Assembly: GCA_903855945.1 (NCBI GenBank)
Contig: CAIOAK010000108.1
Coordinates: 38,453-102,452 of the forward strand
DNA length: 64,000 nt
DNA from: an uncultured Anaeromyxobacter sp.
GTDB lineage: Bacteria; Myxococcota; Myxococcia; Myxococcales; Anaeromyxobacteraceae
Direction of reading: 5' to 3'
The position numbers were made by a program, and so were the translations under genes. The notes beneath the pieces are model-generated. The model was given only the letters and a program-made list of their open reading frames with translations, was not told the DNA's origin and did not search any database. Shown one piece after another: positions 1-11,725 of the stretch (position 1 is the first letter of the stretch; each line of letters starts with the position of its first letter).

Positions 1-283
1 CCAGGTTCTCCTTGCCGTTGACCGGGTTCCAGGGGAGCAGCTCCCACTGGGCCACCCCGCCCTTCACGTAGGGATCCTGGTCGCGCAGCGCGAGGAGCTC
101 CGCGTCGGGCGTTCCGTCCGGCAGGCGCAGGAGGACGGCGCCGGCGAAGCGGGGCTCGATCGGGCCGGAGGCGACGATGATCCCCCTCTCGCGGAGACCC
201 GCGGCGTAGGCCCGGTGGGCCTCCTGGTGCTTCTGGACTTCCTCGATCGGCTTTCGGTAGCGGACGATGGCGATGACGTACAT
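1..283 (-). CDS. YciI-like (YCII domain) protein, 3' end outside window
   Basis: The reverse strand encodes about 94 residues from an ATG at 283, beginning MYVIAIVRYRKPIEEV and running off the left edge. The pattern is that of the small YCII/muconolactone-isomerase-like ferredoxin fold: an initial beta strand, then H..(H/A)HRAY, a central GPIEPRFAG and a late DPYVKGGVAQWELLPW. The family is usually 90-100 residues, so only a few codons should be missing. The biochemical role of most YciI proteins is unknown. There is no operon partner inside the window; the next gene on this strand ends at 334. Confidence 0.8.
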   Translation of the reverse strand, partial: MYVIAIVRYRKPIEEVQKHQEAHRAYAAGLRERGIIVASGPIEPRFAGAVLLRLPDGTPDAELLALRDQDPYVKGGVAQWELLPWNPVNGKENL

Positions 284-333
284 GCGGCCTCCGGACGATG
301 GAGGGCCGGTCGTACCACGCCCCCCGGGCGGCG

Positions 334-1614
334 TCACGCCGGAGGTCGAGGCTCCCGCAGCACGCGCACCCGCTGGATCCGGCGTCCGTCTGTTTCACTG
401 ATAGTGAATGACCAGTCCCGCCAGCGCAACCGGTCCCCGCGGGCCGGGATGGCCCCTGCGAGCGCCACCAGGAATCCGGCCACGGTCTCGTAGGCGCCAC
501 GGGACGGGATCCCGGCGCCGGTCGCCTCGTTGAACTCGGCCACCGGGGCGTCCCCGCGCACGAGGAAGCTGCCGTCGGAGGCCGGCTCGACCGCGCCCCC
601 CTCCTCGGTGTCCATCTCGTCCCGGATCTCCCCCACGATCTCCTCGAGCACGTCCTCCAGCGTCACCGCCCCCATGACGCCGCCGTACTCGTCCACCACG
701 ATCATCATGTGCTGGTGCTTGCGCTGCATGCCCCGGAGCAGCACCTGCACCGGCGTGGACCAGGGGACGAAGGTGGGCGGACGGATCACGTCGCGCAGGA
801 CGATGAGCTCGGGGTGGGCGAGCAGCGGCACGAGGTCGCGGACGTGGAGGACCCCCACCACCCGGTCGAGGCTCACCTCGAAGACCGGCACGCGGGAGTG
901 CCCGTCCTCGGCGAGCCGCTCCAGGATCTCCGGGACCGGGGTGTCCACGTGCAGCGCCATCACCTCGGTCCGCGGCACCATGATGTCCCGCGCCACCTTC
1001 TCGCGGAACTCGAGCACCCGGTGGATGAGCTCGCTCGTCCGGTCGGCGGGATCCGTCGACCGGGCGTGGGCGGCGAGGGCCCGCTCCACCTCCTCGACGG
1101 GGGGGAGCGGCAGGCTGAAGCGTCCTGGCCCTCCGACGAGCGGCGACACCGCCATCCCCATGAACCGCGCCACCGGGGCGAGCAGCACCGTGACCGCCTG
1201 CACCGGGATGGCGAGCGCCAGCGCCACCTCCTCCGGGTGGGTCGCCCCGGCGCGACGCCCGGCCGAGGCGAGCGCCACGCTGAGGAGCGCCCCGAGCACC
1301 ACCGCGCCCGCCATCGGGAGCGCGCGCGGGCCGGCCGGCAACTCGGCCGCCGCCGCGGCGAAGAGCGCCCCGGCCGACAGCGACGTGAGCGCGACGAGGA
1401 GCCGCGTGGCCGCCGCCGACCGCTCGGGCCGGGCCACGAGCCGCCCCAGCGCCCGGGCCTTCCCGCTGGCGGCCGGATCGCTCGCCATGGCCTCGGCGCG
1501 CGGCACGCCGAGCGCGGTGAGGGCCGCCTCGAAGGCCGCGCCCAGCGCGCGCACCGTCAGGAGCAGGACGGCCGCCAGCGCGAACTCCAGGACCAACCCT
1601 CGGGGCGCCTCCAT
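334..1614 (-). CDS. CNNM/CorC-type (hemolysin C family) CBS-domain membrane protein
   Basis: 426 residues from the ATG at 1614 (MEAPRGLVLEF). The N-terminal 170 residues hold about four hydrophobic segments in the position of the DUF21/CNNM membrane domain. A CBS pair follows at about 205-330, including IMVPRTEVMAL and the paired IVVDEYGGVMGAVTLEDVLEEIVGEI, which is characteristic of CorC/HlyC proteins. A CorC_HlyC C-terminal domain at about 345-420 ends the protein. The family is linked to Mg2+/Co2+ efflux and adenine-nucleotide sensing. A longer upstream start would read through the divergent hydrolase gene, so the internal ATG is preferred. The gene starts 28 nt from the divergent gene at 1643. 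Confidence 0.9.
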   Translation of the reverse strand: MEAPRGLVLEFALAAVLLLTVRALGAAFEAALTALGVPRAEAMASDPAASGKARALGRLVARPERSAAATRLLVALTSLSAGALFAAAAAELPAGPRALPMAGAVVLGALLSVALASAGRRAGATHPEEVALALAIPVQAVTVLLAPVARFMGMAVSPLVGGPGRFSLPLPPVEEVERALAAHARSTDPADRTSELIHRVLEFREKVARDIMVPRTEVMALHVDTPVPEILERLAEDGHSRVPVFEVSLDRVVGVLHVRDLVPLLAHPELIVLRDVIRPPTFVPWSTPVQVLLRGMQRKHQHMMIVVDEYGGVMGAVTLEDVLEEIVGEIRDEMDTEEGGAVEPASDGSFLVRGDAPVAEFNEATGAGIPSRGAYETVAGFLVALAGAIPARGDRLRWRDWSFTISETDGRRIQRVRVLREPRPPA

Positions 1615-1642
1615 CCCGGATGGAATAGCATACGCGCCGGCC

Positions 1643-2278
1643 ATGCGCGTCGACCTGCCCGGACCCGCCGGACGCATCGAGGGGCTCCTCGAGTCGCCGG
1701 CGTCCCCCCGGTTCGCCGCGCTCGTGCTCCATCCCCACCCGCTTCTCGGCGGCACGATGCACAACCACGCCACCTACCACCTCGCGAAGGGGGCGGTCTC
1801 CGCTGGGGGCGTGGCGCTGCGGATCCAGTTCCGCGGTGTGGGGCTCTCGGACGGAGCTCACACGGGAGGCCCGGGCGAGCTCGCCGACGCGCGGGCCGCG
1901 CTCCTCTGGCTCTCCGGGCGCTACCCGGCACTTCCGCTCCACCTCGGTGGGATGTCCTTCGGCGCCTGGATCGCGCTGCAGCTCGGGTGTGCCGAGCCCG
2001 ACGTGCAGGGGATCGTGGGAGCTGGGCTCGCGTCCCGCACGCTGCAGCTCGGCTTCCTCCCCGCCTGCGCGCGCCGGGTGGCGGCGATCCAGGCCGCCTC
2101 CGACGAGCTCGGCCCGGTGAGCGAGGTGGAGGCGCTCATGGCCGGGCCACCGTCCCTGCGCCGCCTCTCCATCGTCCCGGGGACGACCCACCTCTTCCTC
2201 GAGTCCCTGCCCGCCTACCGGCGCGCGGTGGACGCGTCCTGGGAGTGGCTCACTTCCCCGCGATCTGGATCCCGCTGA
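1643..2278 (+). CDS. small alpha/beta hydrolase (COG2945-like)
   Basis: 211 residues starting MRVDLPGPAGRIEG. The early block LHPHPLLGGTMHNHATY is typical of the COG2945/dienelactone-hydrolase-like group of bacterial alpha/beta hydrolases. The nucleophile elbow is GMSFGA (GxSxG). The C-terminal VPGTTHLF supplies the catalytic histidine position. No signal peptide is visible, so it should be cytoplasmic. The substrate is unknown. It diverges from the CorC-type gene with only 28 nt between start codons, and its 3' end overlaps the convergent pmbA gene by 29 nt. Confidence 0.85.
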   Translation: MRVDLPGPAGRIEGLLESPASPRFAALVLHPHPLLGGTMHNHATYHLAKGAVSAGGVALRIQFRGVGLSDGAHTGGPGELADARAALLWLSGRYPALPLHLGGMSFGAWIALQLGCAEPDVQGIVGAGLASRTLQLGFLPACARRVAAIQAASDELGPVSEVEALMAGPPSLRRLSIVPGTTHLFLESLPAYRRAVDASWEWLTSPRSGSR

Positions 2279-3575
2279 AGAGGAGGGACGGCGTGCGCAT
2301 CGCCGAGAAGCGGTAGGGGTCGTTCCCCACCGCGGCGAGCTGCTGCCAGAGCTCCCGGTGGTTTCCGGAGGCGTTCATCTCCCCCACCGGCCCCTCGATC
2401 CGTCCGGCGCGCACCCGGAACCCCTGCACCCCGAGCGAGAAGTCACCCGTGGTGGAGTTGGAGTTTCCGCCCAGGAATCCGGTGACGAGCAGCCCGTCCC
2501 CCATCTCGGCGAGAAGCCCGTCGCGCCCGACCGCGCCGAGCGGCCAGGAGAGGTTCGAGACCCGCGCCGTGGTCGGTGCCATCCCGAGCTTCCGGCCGTA
2601 GTAGGTGTCGACGTAGCAGTTCCGCAGCACGCCCTGCTCGATCACCGGGAAGGGGCGTGAGGCCATCCCCTCCCCGTCCCAGAGGCGGGAGCCGAGGCCG
2701 CGCACCACGAACGGATCGTCGGCCACGTCGAGCCGCTCGCTGCCGATCGACTTGCCGATCATGCCCTCCAGGAAGGAGCGCTTCTGCTGCAGCGCCGACC
2801 CGGAGAGCGCGCCGAGCAGCGGGCCGAGGAGCCGGCCGGCCGCGCGCGCGTCCACCACCACCGGCGTGACCGCCGAATCCCCCTTCTCCGAGCCGATGCG
2901 GGAGAGGGCGCGCGTGGCGGCCCCGCGCCCGATCTCCGCCGCCGGTGGGAGGTCGAGGTGGAATCGGGCCGTGGCGGCGTCCCAGTCCTCTGGGCGCCGG
3001 CCGTCGGGGTCGGTGACGCTCACCTCGGCGGCCATGCCGAAGTCGGTGCCGCCGCGCAGCCCCTCGAAGCCGTTGGAGGTGACGAGCGCCCGCTCGCCCG
3101 AGCTGTCCCCCACGCTGGCCGAGACCGACAGGATCCGATCGGCGCCGGGGACCGACCGGGCCGCCTCCTCGATGGCCGCCACGGTGCGGCGCCTCGCCAC
3201 GGCGTCGAGCCGGTCCTGGGACGGATCGGCGAGCTCCAGGTCGAGCTGGGCGCGCCCCTCGTAGAGGGCCGGGTCGGGGAGGACGCGGAAGGGGTCGGGG
3301 GCGAGGGTGCGGGTGAGCGCCACTCCGTCGCGGACCAGTCGCTCGATCGCCTCGGGTCGCAGATCGCTCGTGGAGACCGACGCGTATCGCCCGTCCACGT
3401 AGAGGTCGATCCCCAGACCGCGGGTGGTGGCCTCGCTGGCCGTCTCCACCTTGCCGTCCCGCCAGGTGAGCTCCACGTGGCGCGAGCGGCTGGCGGCCGC
3501 GGCGGCCTCCTGGGCGCCGGAACGGAGCGCGAGGCGCACCGCCGCGCGCGCTGCCTCGAGCAGTTCGGCGCTCAT
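2250..3575 (-). CDS. pmbA: PmbA/TldE metalloprotease-like subunit
   Basis: 441 residues. PmbA/TldE is the partner of TldD. In Escherichia coli the heterodimer digests unfolded peptides, takes part in microcin B17 maturation and influences gyrase poison sensitivity. The N-terminal part (TWRDGKVETASEATTRGLGIDLYVDGR, shown here as hallmark blocks only) and the C-terminal glycine-rich TGFLGGNSNSTTGDFSLG and GEMNASGNH are diagnostic of the family. It lacks the HExxxH motif, as expected for this subunit. Its ATG overlaps the tldD stop in an ATGA junction, so the two are probably translationally coupled. Confidence 0.95.
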   Translation of the reverse strand: MSAELLEAARAAVRLALRSGAQEAAAAASRSRHVELTWRDGKVETASEATTRGLGIDLYVDGRYASVSTSDLRPEAIERLVRDGVALTRTLAPDPFRVLPDPALYEGRAQLDLELADPSQDRLDAVARRRTVAAIEEAARSVPGADRILSVSASVGDSSGERALVTSNGFEGLRGGTDFGMAAEVSVTDPDGRRPEDWDAATARFHLDLPPAAEIGRGAATRALSRIGSEKGDSAVTPVVVDARAAGRLLGPLLGALSGSALQQKRSFLEGMIGKSIGSERLDVADDPFVVRGLGSRLWDGEGMASRPFPVIEQGVLRNCYVDTYYGRKLGMAPTTARVSNLSWPLGAVGRDGLLAEMGDGLLVTGFLGGNSNSTTGDFSLGVQGFRVRAGRIEGPVGEMNASGNHRELWQQLAAVGNDPYRFSAMRTPSLLFSGIQIAGK

Positions 3576-5023
3576 GGCGTGCCCCTCCCACCCACGGTCA
3601 TCGAGGAGACCCGGACGGTGGGGAGACCCTGCGAGACCGGGACGCTCTGGCCGTCCTTGCCGCAGGTCCAGCCCCCCTCGTCGATGGCGAGATCGTTTCC
3701 CACCATGTCCACCATCTCGAGGGCGCGGGGCCCGTTCCCGATGAGGTTGACGTCCTTGATGGGCCGGGTGAGCTTCCCGTCCTCGATGAGCCAGCCGTTC
3801 TTCACGAAGAAGGTGAAGTCCCCGGCCCCGATCTGGACCTGGCCGTTCGAGAAGGTCTGGCAGTAGATGCCCCGTTTCACGGAGCGTATGATCTCGTCGG
3901 CCCCGTGGGGACCGGGCAGCATGTAGGTGGAGCGCATGCGCGGGAGCGGCGGGCTGCGGTAGCTCTCCCGGCGGCCGTTGCCGGTCGGGGAGACCCCGTA
4001 GTGGCGCGCCGAGATGGCGTCGTGCAGGTAGGAGGCGAGCACGCCGTCCTCCACGAGCACGGTCCGGCCGGCCGGGTTTCCCTCGTCGTCCACGTGGATG
4101 GAGCCGCGCGCCCCGGGCTCCGTGCCGTCGTCCACGATGGAGACGAACGGCTGCGCGATCCGCTTTCCCATCTTGTCGGCGTAGATGGAGGTGCCCTTGC
4201 GGTTGAAGTCGGCCTCCATGCCGTGGCCGATGGCCTCGTGGAGCAGGATGCCCGACGAGCCGGCCGCGAGGACCACCGGCATCTCGCCGGCGGGGGGCTG
4301 GCCGGCCTCGAAGAGGATGGCGGTGCGGGCCCAGGCCTCGCGCACCAGCCGGTCGATCCGGTCGGCCGAGTAGAACTCGCCCCCGGCGCGCCCGGCCACG
4401 TTGTAGCCGTTCTGCTCCCGGCGCCCGTCCCGCTCGGCCAGGATCGAGGCGGAGAGGAGCGCCATGGGCTGCAGGTCCTCCACCACCCGGCCGGTCGAGT
4501 CGGCGATGAGCACCGCCCCCTGCTCCTCGTGCAAGTGAACGTTCACCTTGCGTACCGATGGGTCGGCGGCGAGGAGGCGCGCGTTCACGGCCTCGAGCAC
4601 CGGGAGGCGTGCCGCGGCGCCCTCCCCCTCCCCCGGCGCGAGGGCCGGGTAGCGCCCGCCGGCGCGCGGCGCGAGGTGAAGGACCGCGGGGCCGTCGCGA
4701 GAGGCGCCGTCGGCGATGGCGGCCGCGGTGCGGGCCGCGGCCAGGATGGCCGGCAGGGACAGGTCCTCGGTGTAGCCGTAGCCGGTCTGGCCCCCCCGGA
4801 CGACCCGCACCCCCACCCCGAGTTCCACCGAGGCGAAGCCGCGGTTCACGGCCCCGTCCTCGAGCGCCAGGTCGGTCTCGACCCGGTGCTGGAAGAAGAG
4901 GTCGGCGAAGTCGCCGCCCCTGGACATGGCCGCCGCGAGCGCCTCCCGCAGCGTCCGCTCCGTCACCCCGAAACGCCCGAACCACCCCGCGCCGGATCCC
5001 GCCGCTCCCGCTGGCATCGTCAT
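3572..5023 (-). CDS. tldD: TldD zinc metalloprotease subunit
   Basis: 483 residues from the ATG at 5023; a second ATG two codons later has better spacing to the GGAG and is an alternative. The catalytic subunit is recognised by LLHEAIGHGMEAD, which gives H262 and H266, with C454 in GGWTCGKDGQ as third zinc ligand. These positions coincide with the ligands known for the Escherichia coli protein. The protein should form the active heterodimer with the product of the directly downstream pmbA, cleaving partly unfolded peptides inside a closed chamber. No signal peptide is seen. The gene diverges from the exported S9 peptidase at 5084. Confidence 0.95.
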   Translation of the reverse strand: MTMPAGAAGSGAGWFGRFGVTERTLREALAAAMSRGGDFADLFFQHRVETDLALEDGAVNRGFASVELGVGVRVVRGGQTGYGYTEDLSLPAILAAARTAAAIADGASRDGPAVLHLAPRAGGRYPALAPGEGEGAAARLPVLEAVNARLLAADPSVRKVNVHLHEEQGAVLIADSTGRVVEDLQPMALLSASILAERDGRREQNGYNVAGRAGGEFYSADRIDRLVREAWARTAILFEAGQPPAGEMPVVLAAGSSGILLHEAIGHGMEADFNRKGTSIYADKMGKRIAQPFVSIVDDGTEPGARGSIHVDDEGNPAGRTVLVEDGVLASYLHDAISARHYGVSPTGNGRRESYRSPPLPRMRSTYMLPGPHGADEIIRSVKRGIYCQTFSNGQVQIGAGDFTFFVKNGWLIEDGKLTRPIKDVNLIGNGPRALEMVDMVGNDLAIDEGGWTCGKDGQSVPVSQGLPTVRVSSMTVGGRGTP

Positions 5024-5083
5024 GGACTCCGGAATATATGCCCGCGGTCTGCGTAGGACCCGATTTTCCCCGGAGGAGGACTC

Positions 5084-7069
<1,986 letters not shown>

Positions 7070-7092
7070 GCACGCAGGGAATCCAGCCCTGC

Positions 7093-7113
7093 ACCGCGGG
7101 TTTGCTCCGCGGT
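7093..7113 (+). other. 7-bp perfect hairpin downstream of the S9 peptidase gene
   Basis: ACCGCGG at 7093-7099 pairs perfectly with CCGCGGT at 7107-7113 around a 7-nt loop. There is no T tract, so it is only a weak terminator candidate. It may instead be part of the structured leader of the next gene. Confidence 0.35.
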
Positions 7114-7125
7114 CGGGGGCGTGGC

Positions 7126-7161
7126 CATGATGAGGGGGGCCCGGGAGGACCCCTCATCATG
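7126..7161 (+). promoter_or_regulatory. 12-bp perfect hairpin enclosing ribosome-binding site and start codon
   Basis: CATGATGAGGGG (7126-7137) is perfectly complementary to CCCCTCATCATG (7150-7161). The 12-nt loop carries GGGAGGA, the Shine-Dalgarno sequence of the hydrolase gene. The ATG at 7159-7161 is the last part of the right arm. In mRNA the start codon would be base-paired, so folding should limit initiation. The function is inferred; the symmetry is directly visible. Confidence 0.65.
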
Positions 7162-7950
7162 CCCACCACCGACACCGGCGAAGCGAAGATCCATTACCAG
7201 GACGTCGGGGCCGGCAAGGACGTCATCGTCCTCCTGCACGCCTTCCCGCTCCACTCGGGGATGTGGTCTCGCCAGCTGGCGGCCTTCTCCCACCGGTACC
7301 GCGTCATCGCGCCCGACTATCCCGGGCTGGGCAAGAGCGCGCTGCGCCCCGAGCCCTCGTCCATGGACATCCTCGCCGGGCAGGTGAAGGCGCTCCTCGA
7401 CGGGCTGCGCATCGACCGCGCCCTGGTCGTGGGGCTCTCCATGGGGGGCTACCTGGCCTTCGAGCTCTACCGGCGCCGCTCGGCCCTCTTCCGGGGGCTC
7501 GTGCTCTGCGATACGCACCCGGGCGCCGACACGCCGGAGGGTGCGGCGGGGCGCGAGACCTTCGCGCGCAACGCGGTGGAGAAGGGGCTCCACTGGGTGG
7601 CCGACGAGATGACGCCGAAGCTCCTCAGGCCCTCGCCCGACCCGGCGGTCGTCCGGGAGGTGCGCGCCCTCATCGGCCAGGGGACGCCGGCCGGCGTGGC
7701 CGCGGCCCAGCGCGGGATGGCCCGCCGCATCGACTCCACCCCCACGCTCGCCACCATCACCTGCCCGACGCTCGTCGTGGTGGGCGAGGAGGACTCGCTC
7801 ACACCTCCGGTCGAGGCCGAGAAGATGGTGGGGTTGGTGAAGGGGGCGCGGCTCGTCCGGATCCCCGGCGCGGGGCACCTGCCCAACATGGAAGCGCCGG
7901 CCGCGTTCGACAAGGCGCTGCTCGACTTTGCGAACGGCCTCTCGAAGTAG
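7159..7950 (+). CDS. alpha/beta hydrolase (homoserine-lactonase/3-oxoadipate-lactonase-like)
   Basis: 263 residues. The oxyanion block is LLHAFPLHSGMW, the nucleophile elbow GLSMGG has Ser94, the acid lies in VVGEEDSLTPP and the histidine in GAGHLPNMEAP. This is the general architecture of the 3-oxoadipate enol-lactonase and BioH/lactonase-like subgroup of alpha/beta hydrolases; the true substrate cannot be told from the sequence. The reading frame is open upstream, but the ATG at 7159 is the only well-spaced start (GGAGG ten nt upstream). It lies 89 nt after the S9 peptidase stop and may be cotranscribed with it. Confidence 0.88.
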   Translation: MPTTDTGEAKIHYQDVGAGKDVIVLLHAFPLHSGMWSRQLAAFSHRYRVIAPDYPGLGKSALRPEPSSMDILAGQVKALLDGLRIDRALVVGLSMGGYLAFELYRRRSALFRGLVLCDTHPGADTPEGAAGRETFARNAVEKGLHWVADEMTPKLLRPSPDPAVVREVRALIGQGTPAGVAAAQRGMARRIDSTPTLATITCPTLVVVGEEDSLTPPVEAEKMVGLVKGARLVRIPGAGHLPNMEAPAAFDKALLDFANGLSK

Positions 7951-7962
7951 CGGCCGCCCCGG

Positions 7963-8745
7963 CTACGTCGCCACGGCGCGGGTCAGCACCGCCCCCACCG
8001 CGGCGATCACCCGCTCGACCTGGGCGCGCTGGGCCGGCCCGAACTCCGGCTCCTCGTCCTCCAGGTTGTCGAGCTGCTCGGTGACGTAGGCGGCGAGCGC
8101 CGGCTGCACGCTCTCGAGCGCAGGCGGCTCCGACTCCAGCTCGCGCAGCTCCCTCCACTCCACGTCGCCGAGCCGGTCGTCGAAGGCCCGGTCGAACATG
8201 GCCCAGGTCTCGAATACGAGGTCGTGGGCGGCGAGCCCGCCCGTCTCGGGCAGCTCCACCTCGGAGAGCCATGCATCGATGTCGGGCTGGGCGTTCTGGA
8301 AGCGGTCGCGCAGCCGCGCGGTCTCCCGTTCCGGGAGGGCGGCCAGCCAGCGCCAGGCCGACTCGACGAAGCCGGGGGGCAGGACCTGGCCATCCACCGA
8401 CCCGCGCTCGGGCGGTGGCGGCGCATCCCGCACCGGCTCGGGCGGAGCCGGCTCCTCGGCCTCCGCCCCCAGGCCGGCCGCCACCCGTTCCCAGAGGCCG
8501 AAGAGGTTGGCGTAGAGGCGACGCGCCTCCTCCGGGGAGGCGAAGCGGGGCTCCTCGGGGAAGATGGACGGGATGACGTCGCTCCGGGGCTCGCCGGCGC
8601 CCTGCGCGGCGCGGAAGTGGTCGGCCACCTCCCGCGCGGCGTGGGGAGAGCCTGCCTGCGAGAGCAGCTCGGAGAGCACCTCTGGCCCCTCGTAGCCCGA
8701 GAGCCCTGGCTCCTTCCGTTCCTTCCCGCGCCTCCGGCTCGCCAT
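7963..8745 (-). CDS. conserved hypothetical acidic protein
   Basis: 260 residues with a basic N-terminus (MASRRRGKERKEPG) followed by an acidic, proline-rich body. There is no signal peptide, membrane segment or motif I recognise. GGGAGGG precedes the ATG. Codon usage and GC-rich third positions match the neighbours, supporting a real gene. It converges on the hydrolase gene with a 12-nt gap. Confidence 0.6.
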   Translation of the reverse strand: MASRRRGKERKEPGLSGYEGPEVLSELLSQAGSPHAAREVADHFRAAQGAGEPRSDVIPSIFPEEPRFASPEEARRLYANLFGLWERVAAGLGAEAEEPAPPEPVRDAPPPPERGSVDGQVLPPGFVESAWRWLAALPERETARLRDRFQNAQPDIDAWLSEVELPETGGLAAHDLVFETWAMFDRAFDDRLGDVEWRELRELESEPPALESVQPALAAYVTEQLDNLEDEEPEFGPAQRAQVERVIAAVGAVLTRAVAT

Positions 8746-8785
8746 CCGAATCCCTCCCGGACGGAAGTATAGCGGGGTCGGGGCC

Positions 8786-9277
8786 CTACGGCCGTGGACC
8801 GCCCGGCACGTCGGCCATCTCCATGCCGAAGCGCTGGCGGAACCGGGCGAAGAACATCGCCATCCGCGCCACCTGCCCGGGCGCCATCCCCTTCGAGAGC
8901 GCGGCGAACATCTCCCGGTCGATGCCGAGCGAGGCCTGGCGGGCGTCGAAGATGCGCTGCACGGCGCCGTCGATCTCGGCCTGCGTGCCGGTGCCCCTCT
9001 TCGCGCCCTGGCGAAGCGTCCGGAGGTCGGGGGCGATGCCCTCGAGGAGCGCCTTGCGGCGCGCGTCGAAGGGGGCCATGGCAGCGTTGAGCCGCGCCGT
9101 CCCGGCCTCGTCGAGGTCGAGCGCCTCGGCGAGCCCCAGCGAGCGGGCCATGCGCATCCGCCGTTCCATGCGCTCCCGCGCCTCGGCCGGCGGACCGGCC
9201 TGGGCTGCGCCCGGGGAGGGTGCGGCGAGCAGCACCGCGACGAGCAGCGCCAAGAGAGGGCGCACGTCAGTCCGCAT
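8786..9277 (-). CDS. Spy/CpxP-like periplasmic protein
   Basis: 163 residues from the internal ATG at 9277, chosen because MRTDVRPLLALLVAVLLAAPSPGAAQA is a clear signal peptide; the longer form would add a basic extension. The mature part is all-helical, rich in Met, Arg and Ala, and resembles the LTxxQ-type Spy/CpxP and heavy-metal resistance families. Such proteins act as periplasmic chaperones or stress-signal modulators. The start overlaps the anti-sigma gene by 11 nt, making it the third member of the ECF operon and a plausible effector or sensor for it. Confidence 0.65.
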   Translation of the reverse strand: MRTDVRPLLALLVAVLLAAPSPGAAQAGPPAEARERMERRMRMARSLGLAEALDLDEAGTARLNAAMAPFDARRKALLEGIAPDLRTLRQGAKRGTGTQAEIDGAVQRIFDARQASLGIDREMFAALSKGMAPGQVARMAMFFARFRQRFGMEMADVPGGPRP

Positions 9278-9725
9278 CAAGGTCCACCTCCTGAAGTTCG
9301 GCGAAGAGTACCTCCGCGGGCTCCTCCGTGGCATCGGGATCGGAGGCGGCGGTTGCAGCCCAGACGGCGTCGAGATCCGGCGGCGTCCAGCCAGGGTCGG
9401 CCGGCCCCCGGTCCTTCACGGCCAGGAAGAGGGCCACCGACGCGGCCAGGGCGATCGCGATCCCCCCCCCGAACCGGCGCCGGCTCCGCAGCCTTCCGTC
9501 GTGCCGCAGCGCATTCCGAGCGCCCTCCGCGACCGCCACCCGCTCCCGGTCCGACGGCGGCGGGAGCGCGGCGAGCGAGAGGGCGAGGGCCACCGCCTCC
9601 GCCTGCTCGCGGCACGGCGCGCAGCCGGCGAGGTGCCGGTCGAGGCGCGCGGCGTCGCCCGGCGCGAGCGCGCCCCCGGCGCGATCGAGGATCAGGGGCT
9701 CGAAATGTGGACAGGCGTGGCTCAC
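9267..9725 (-). CDS. membrane anti-sigma factor with zinc-binding HxxxCxxC domain
   Basis: 152 residues from a GTG at 9725 that overlaps the sigma-factor stop as GTGA. The N-terminus contains CPHFEPLI and then HLAGCAPC, the HxxxCxxC signature of zf-HC2/ZAS anti-sigma domains. One hydrophobic segment (GGGIAIALAASVALFLAV) at about residues 90-107 follows, and then an acidic exported tail. It should bind the adjacent sigma factor at the inner membrane and release it on an envelope signal. Confidence 0.85.
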   Translation of the reverse strand: MSHACPHFEPLILDRAGGALAPGDAARLDRHLAGCAPCREQAEAVALALSLAALPPPSDRERVAVAEGARNALRHDGRLRSRRRFGGGIAIALAASVALFLAVKDRGPADPGWTPPDLDAVWAATAASDPDATEEPAEVLFAELQEVDLDAD

Positions 9726-10342
9726 GGCTCGCCCTCCTCCGCGCGGACCAGCTCGGCGAGCCGGCGCGCGGCGTGGTGGAAATGGACCCGGGCGTTCCCC
9801 TCGGCGATGCCCAGGGTGCGGGCCACCTCGGCGAAGGTGAGGCCGGCGTCGATGCGGAGCGTGAGCACCTCGCGCTGGCGCCGGGGGAGGCGCAGCACCG
9901 CCTCCTTCACCCGCCGCTCCCGCTCCCGGCGGAGGAGCAGCTCGTCGGCCGGGGCGGAACCGTCGGCCAGGTCGTCCACGTCGGCCACCGGGGCCCGGCG
10001 CCAGCGGGCCTCGTCCCGCGCGTGGTTCTTGCCCAGGTTGGCGCTGATGCGGAGCAGCCAGGCCCGGAACGGGAAGTCGTCGCCGGCACGCCGGACGGTG
10101 CGCCGCGCCGCGCTCACCGCCCGCAGGAAGGCTCGCTGGGTGAGGTCTTTCGCGTCCTCCGGGCTGCGCGCGTAGCGCCGGACGAGCCCGTGGACCGCGG
10201 CGTGGTGGCGGCGCCACAGCTCCTCGAAGGGCGCGTCGTCGCCGGCGAGGAAATCGCGCAGGAGGGCGCCGTCGGTCTCGGCCGCGCGCCCCCCCTCGAG
10301 GACCCGAAGGCTGACGCCGGGTCCGGATTCCCTCTCGGCCAT
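9722..10342 (-). CDS. ECF RNA polymerase sigma factor
   Basis: 206 residues from the ATG at 10342, preceded by GAGGAG; an upstream in-frame GTG at 10357 is possible but poorer. Region 2 is visible in LTQRAFLRAVSA and FRAWLLRISANLGKNHARDE, and region 4 in LPRRQREVLTLRIDAGLTFAEVARTLGIAEGNARVHFHHAARRL. The region-4 helix-turn-helix is typical of sigma-70 group IV. Downstream, in the same direction and with overlapping junctions, come its anti-sigma factor and a Spy-like protein, forming a compact envelope-stress operon. Confidence 0.92.
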   Translation of the reverse strand: MAERESGPGVSLRVLEGGRAAETDGALLRDFLAGDDAPFEELWRRHHAAVHGLVRRYARSPEDAKDLTQRAFLRAVSAARRTVRRAGDDFPFRAWLLRISANLGKNHARDEARWRRAPVADVDDLADGSAPADELLLRRERERRVKEAVLRLPRRQREVLTLRIDAGLTFAEVARTLGIAEGNARVHFHHAARRLAELVRAEEGEP

Positions 10343-10391
10343 GGAACTCCTCTTCACCCGGGTCCTGACCCCTTGCTCCCCTGGAAGTTAA

Positions 10392-11717
<1,326 letters not shown>

Positions 11718-11725
11718 GCGGGGCC

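Noticed and set aside
395..2191. Long antisense frame of 598 codons
   Set aside because: Composed of Arg/Gly/Ala/Pro-rich low-complexity sequence with no motif; it is the opposite-strand shadow of the CorC-type and hydrolase genes.
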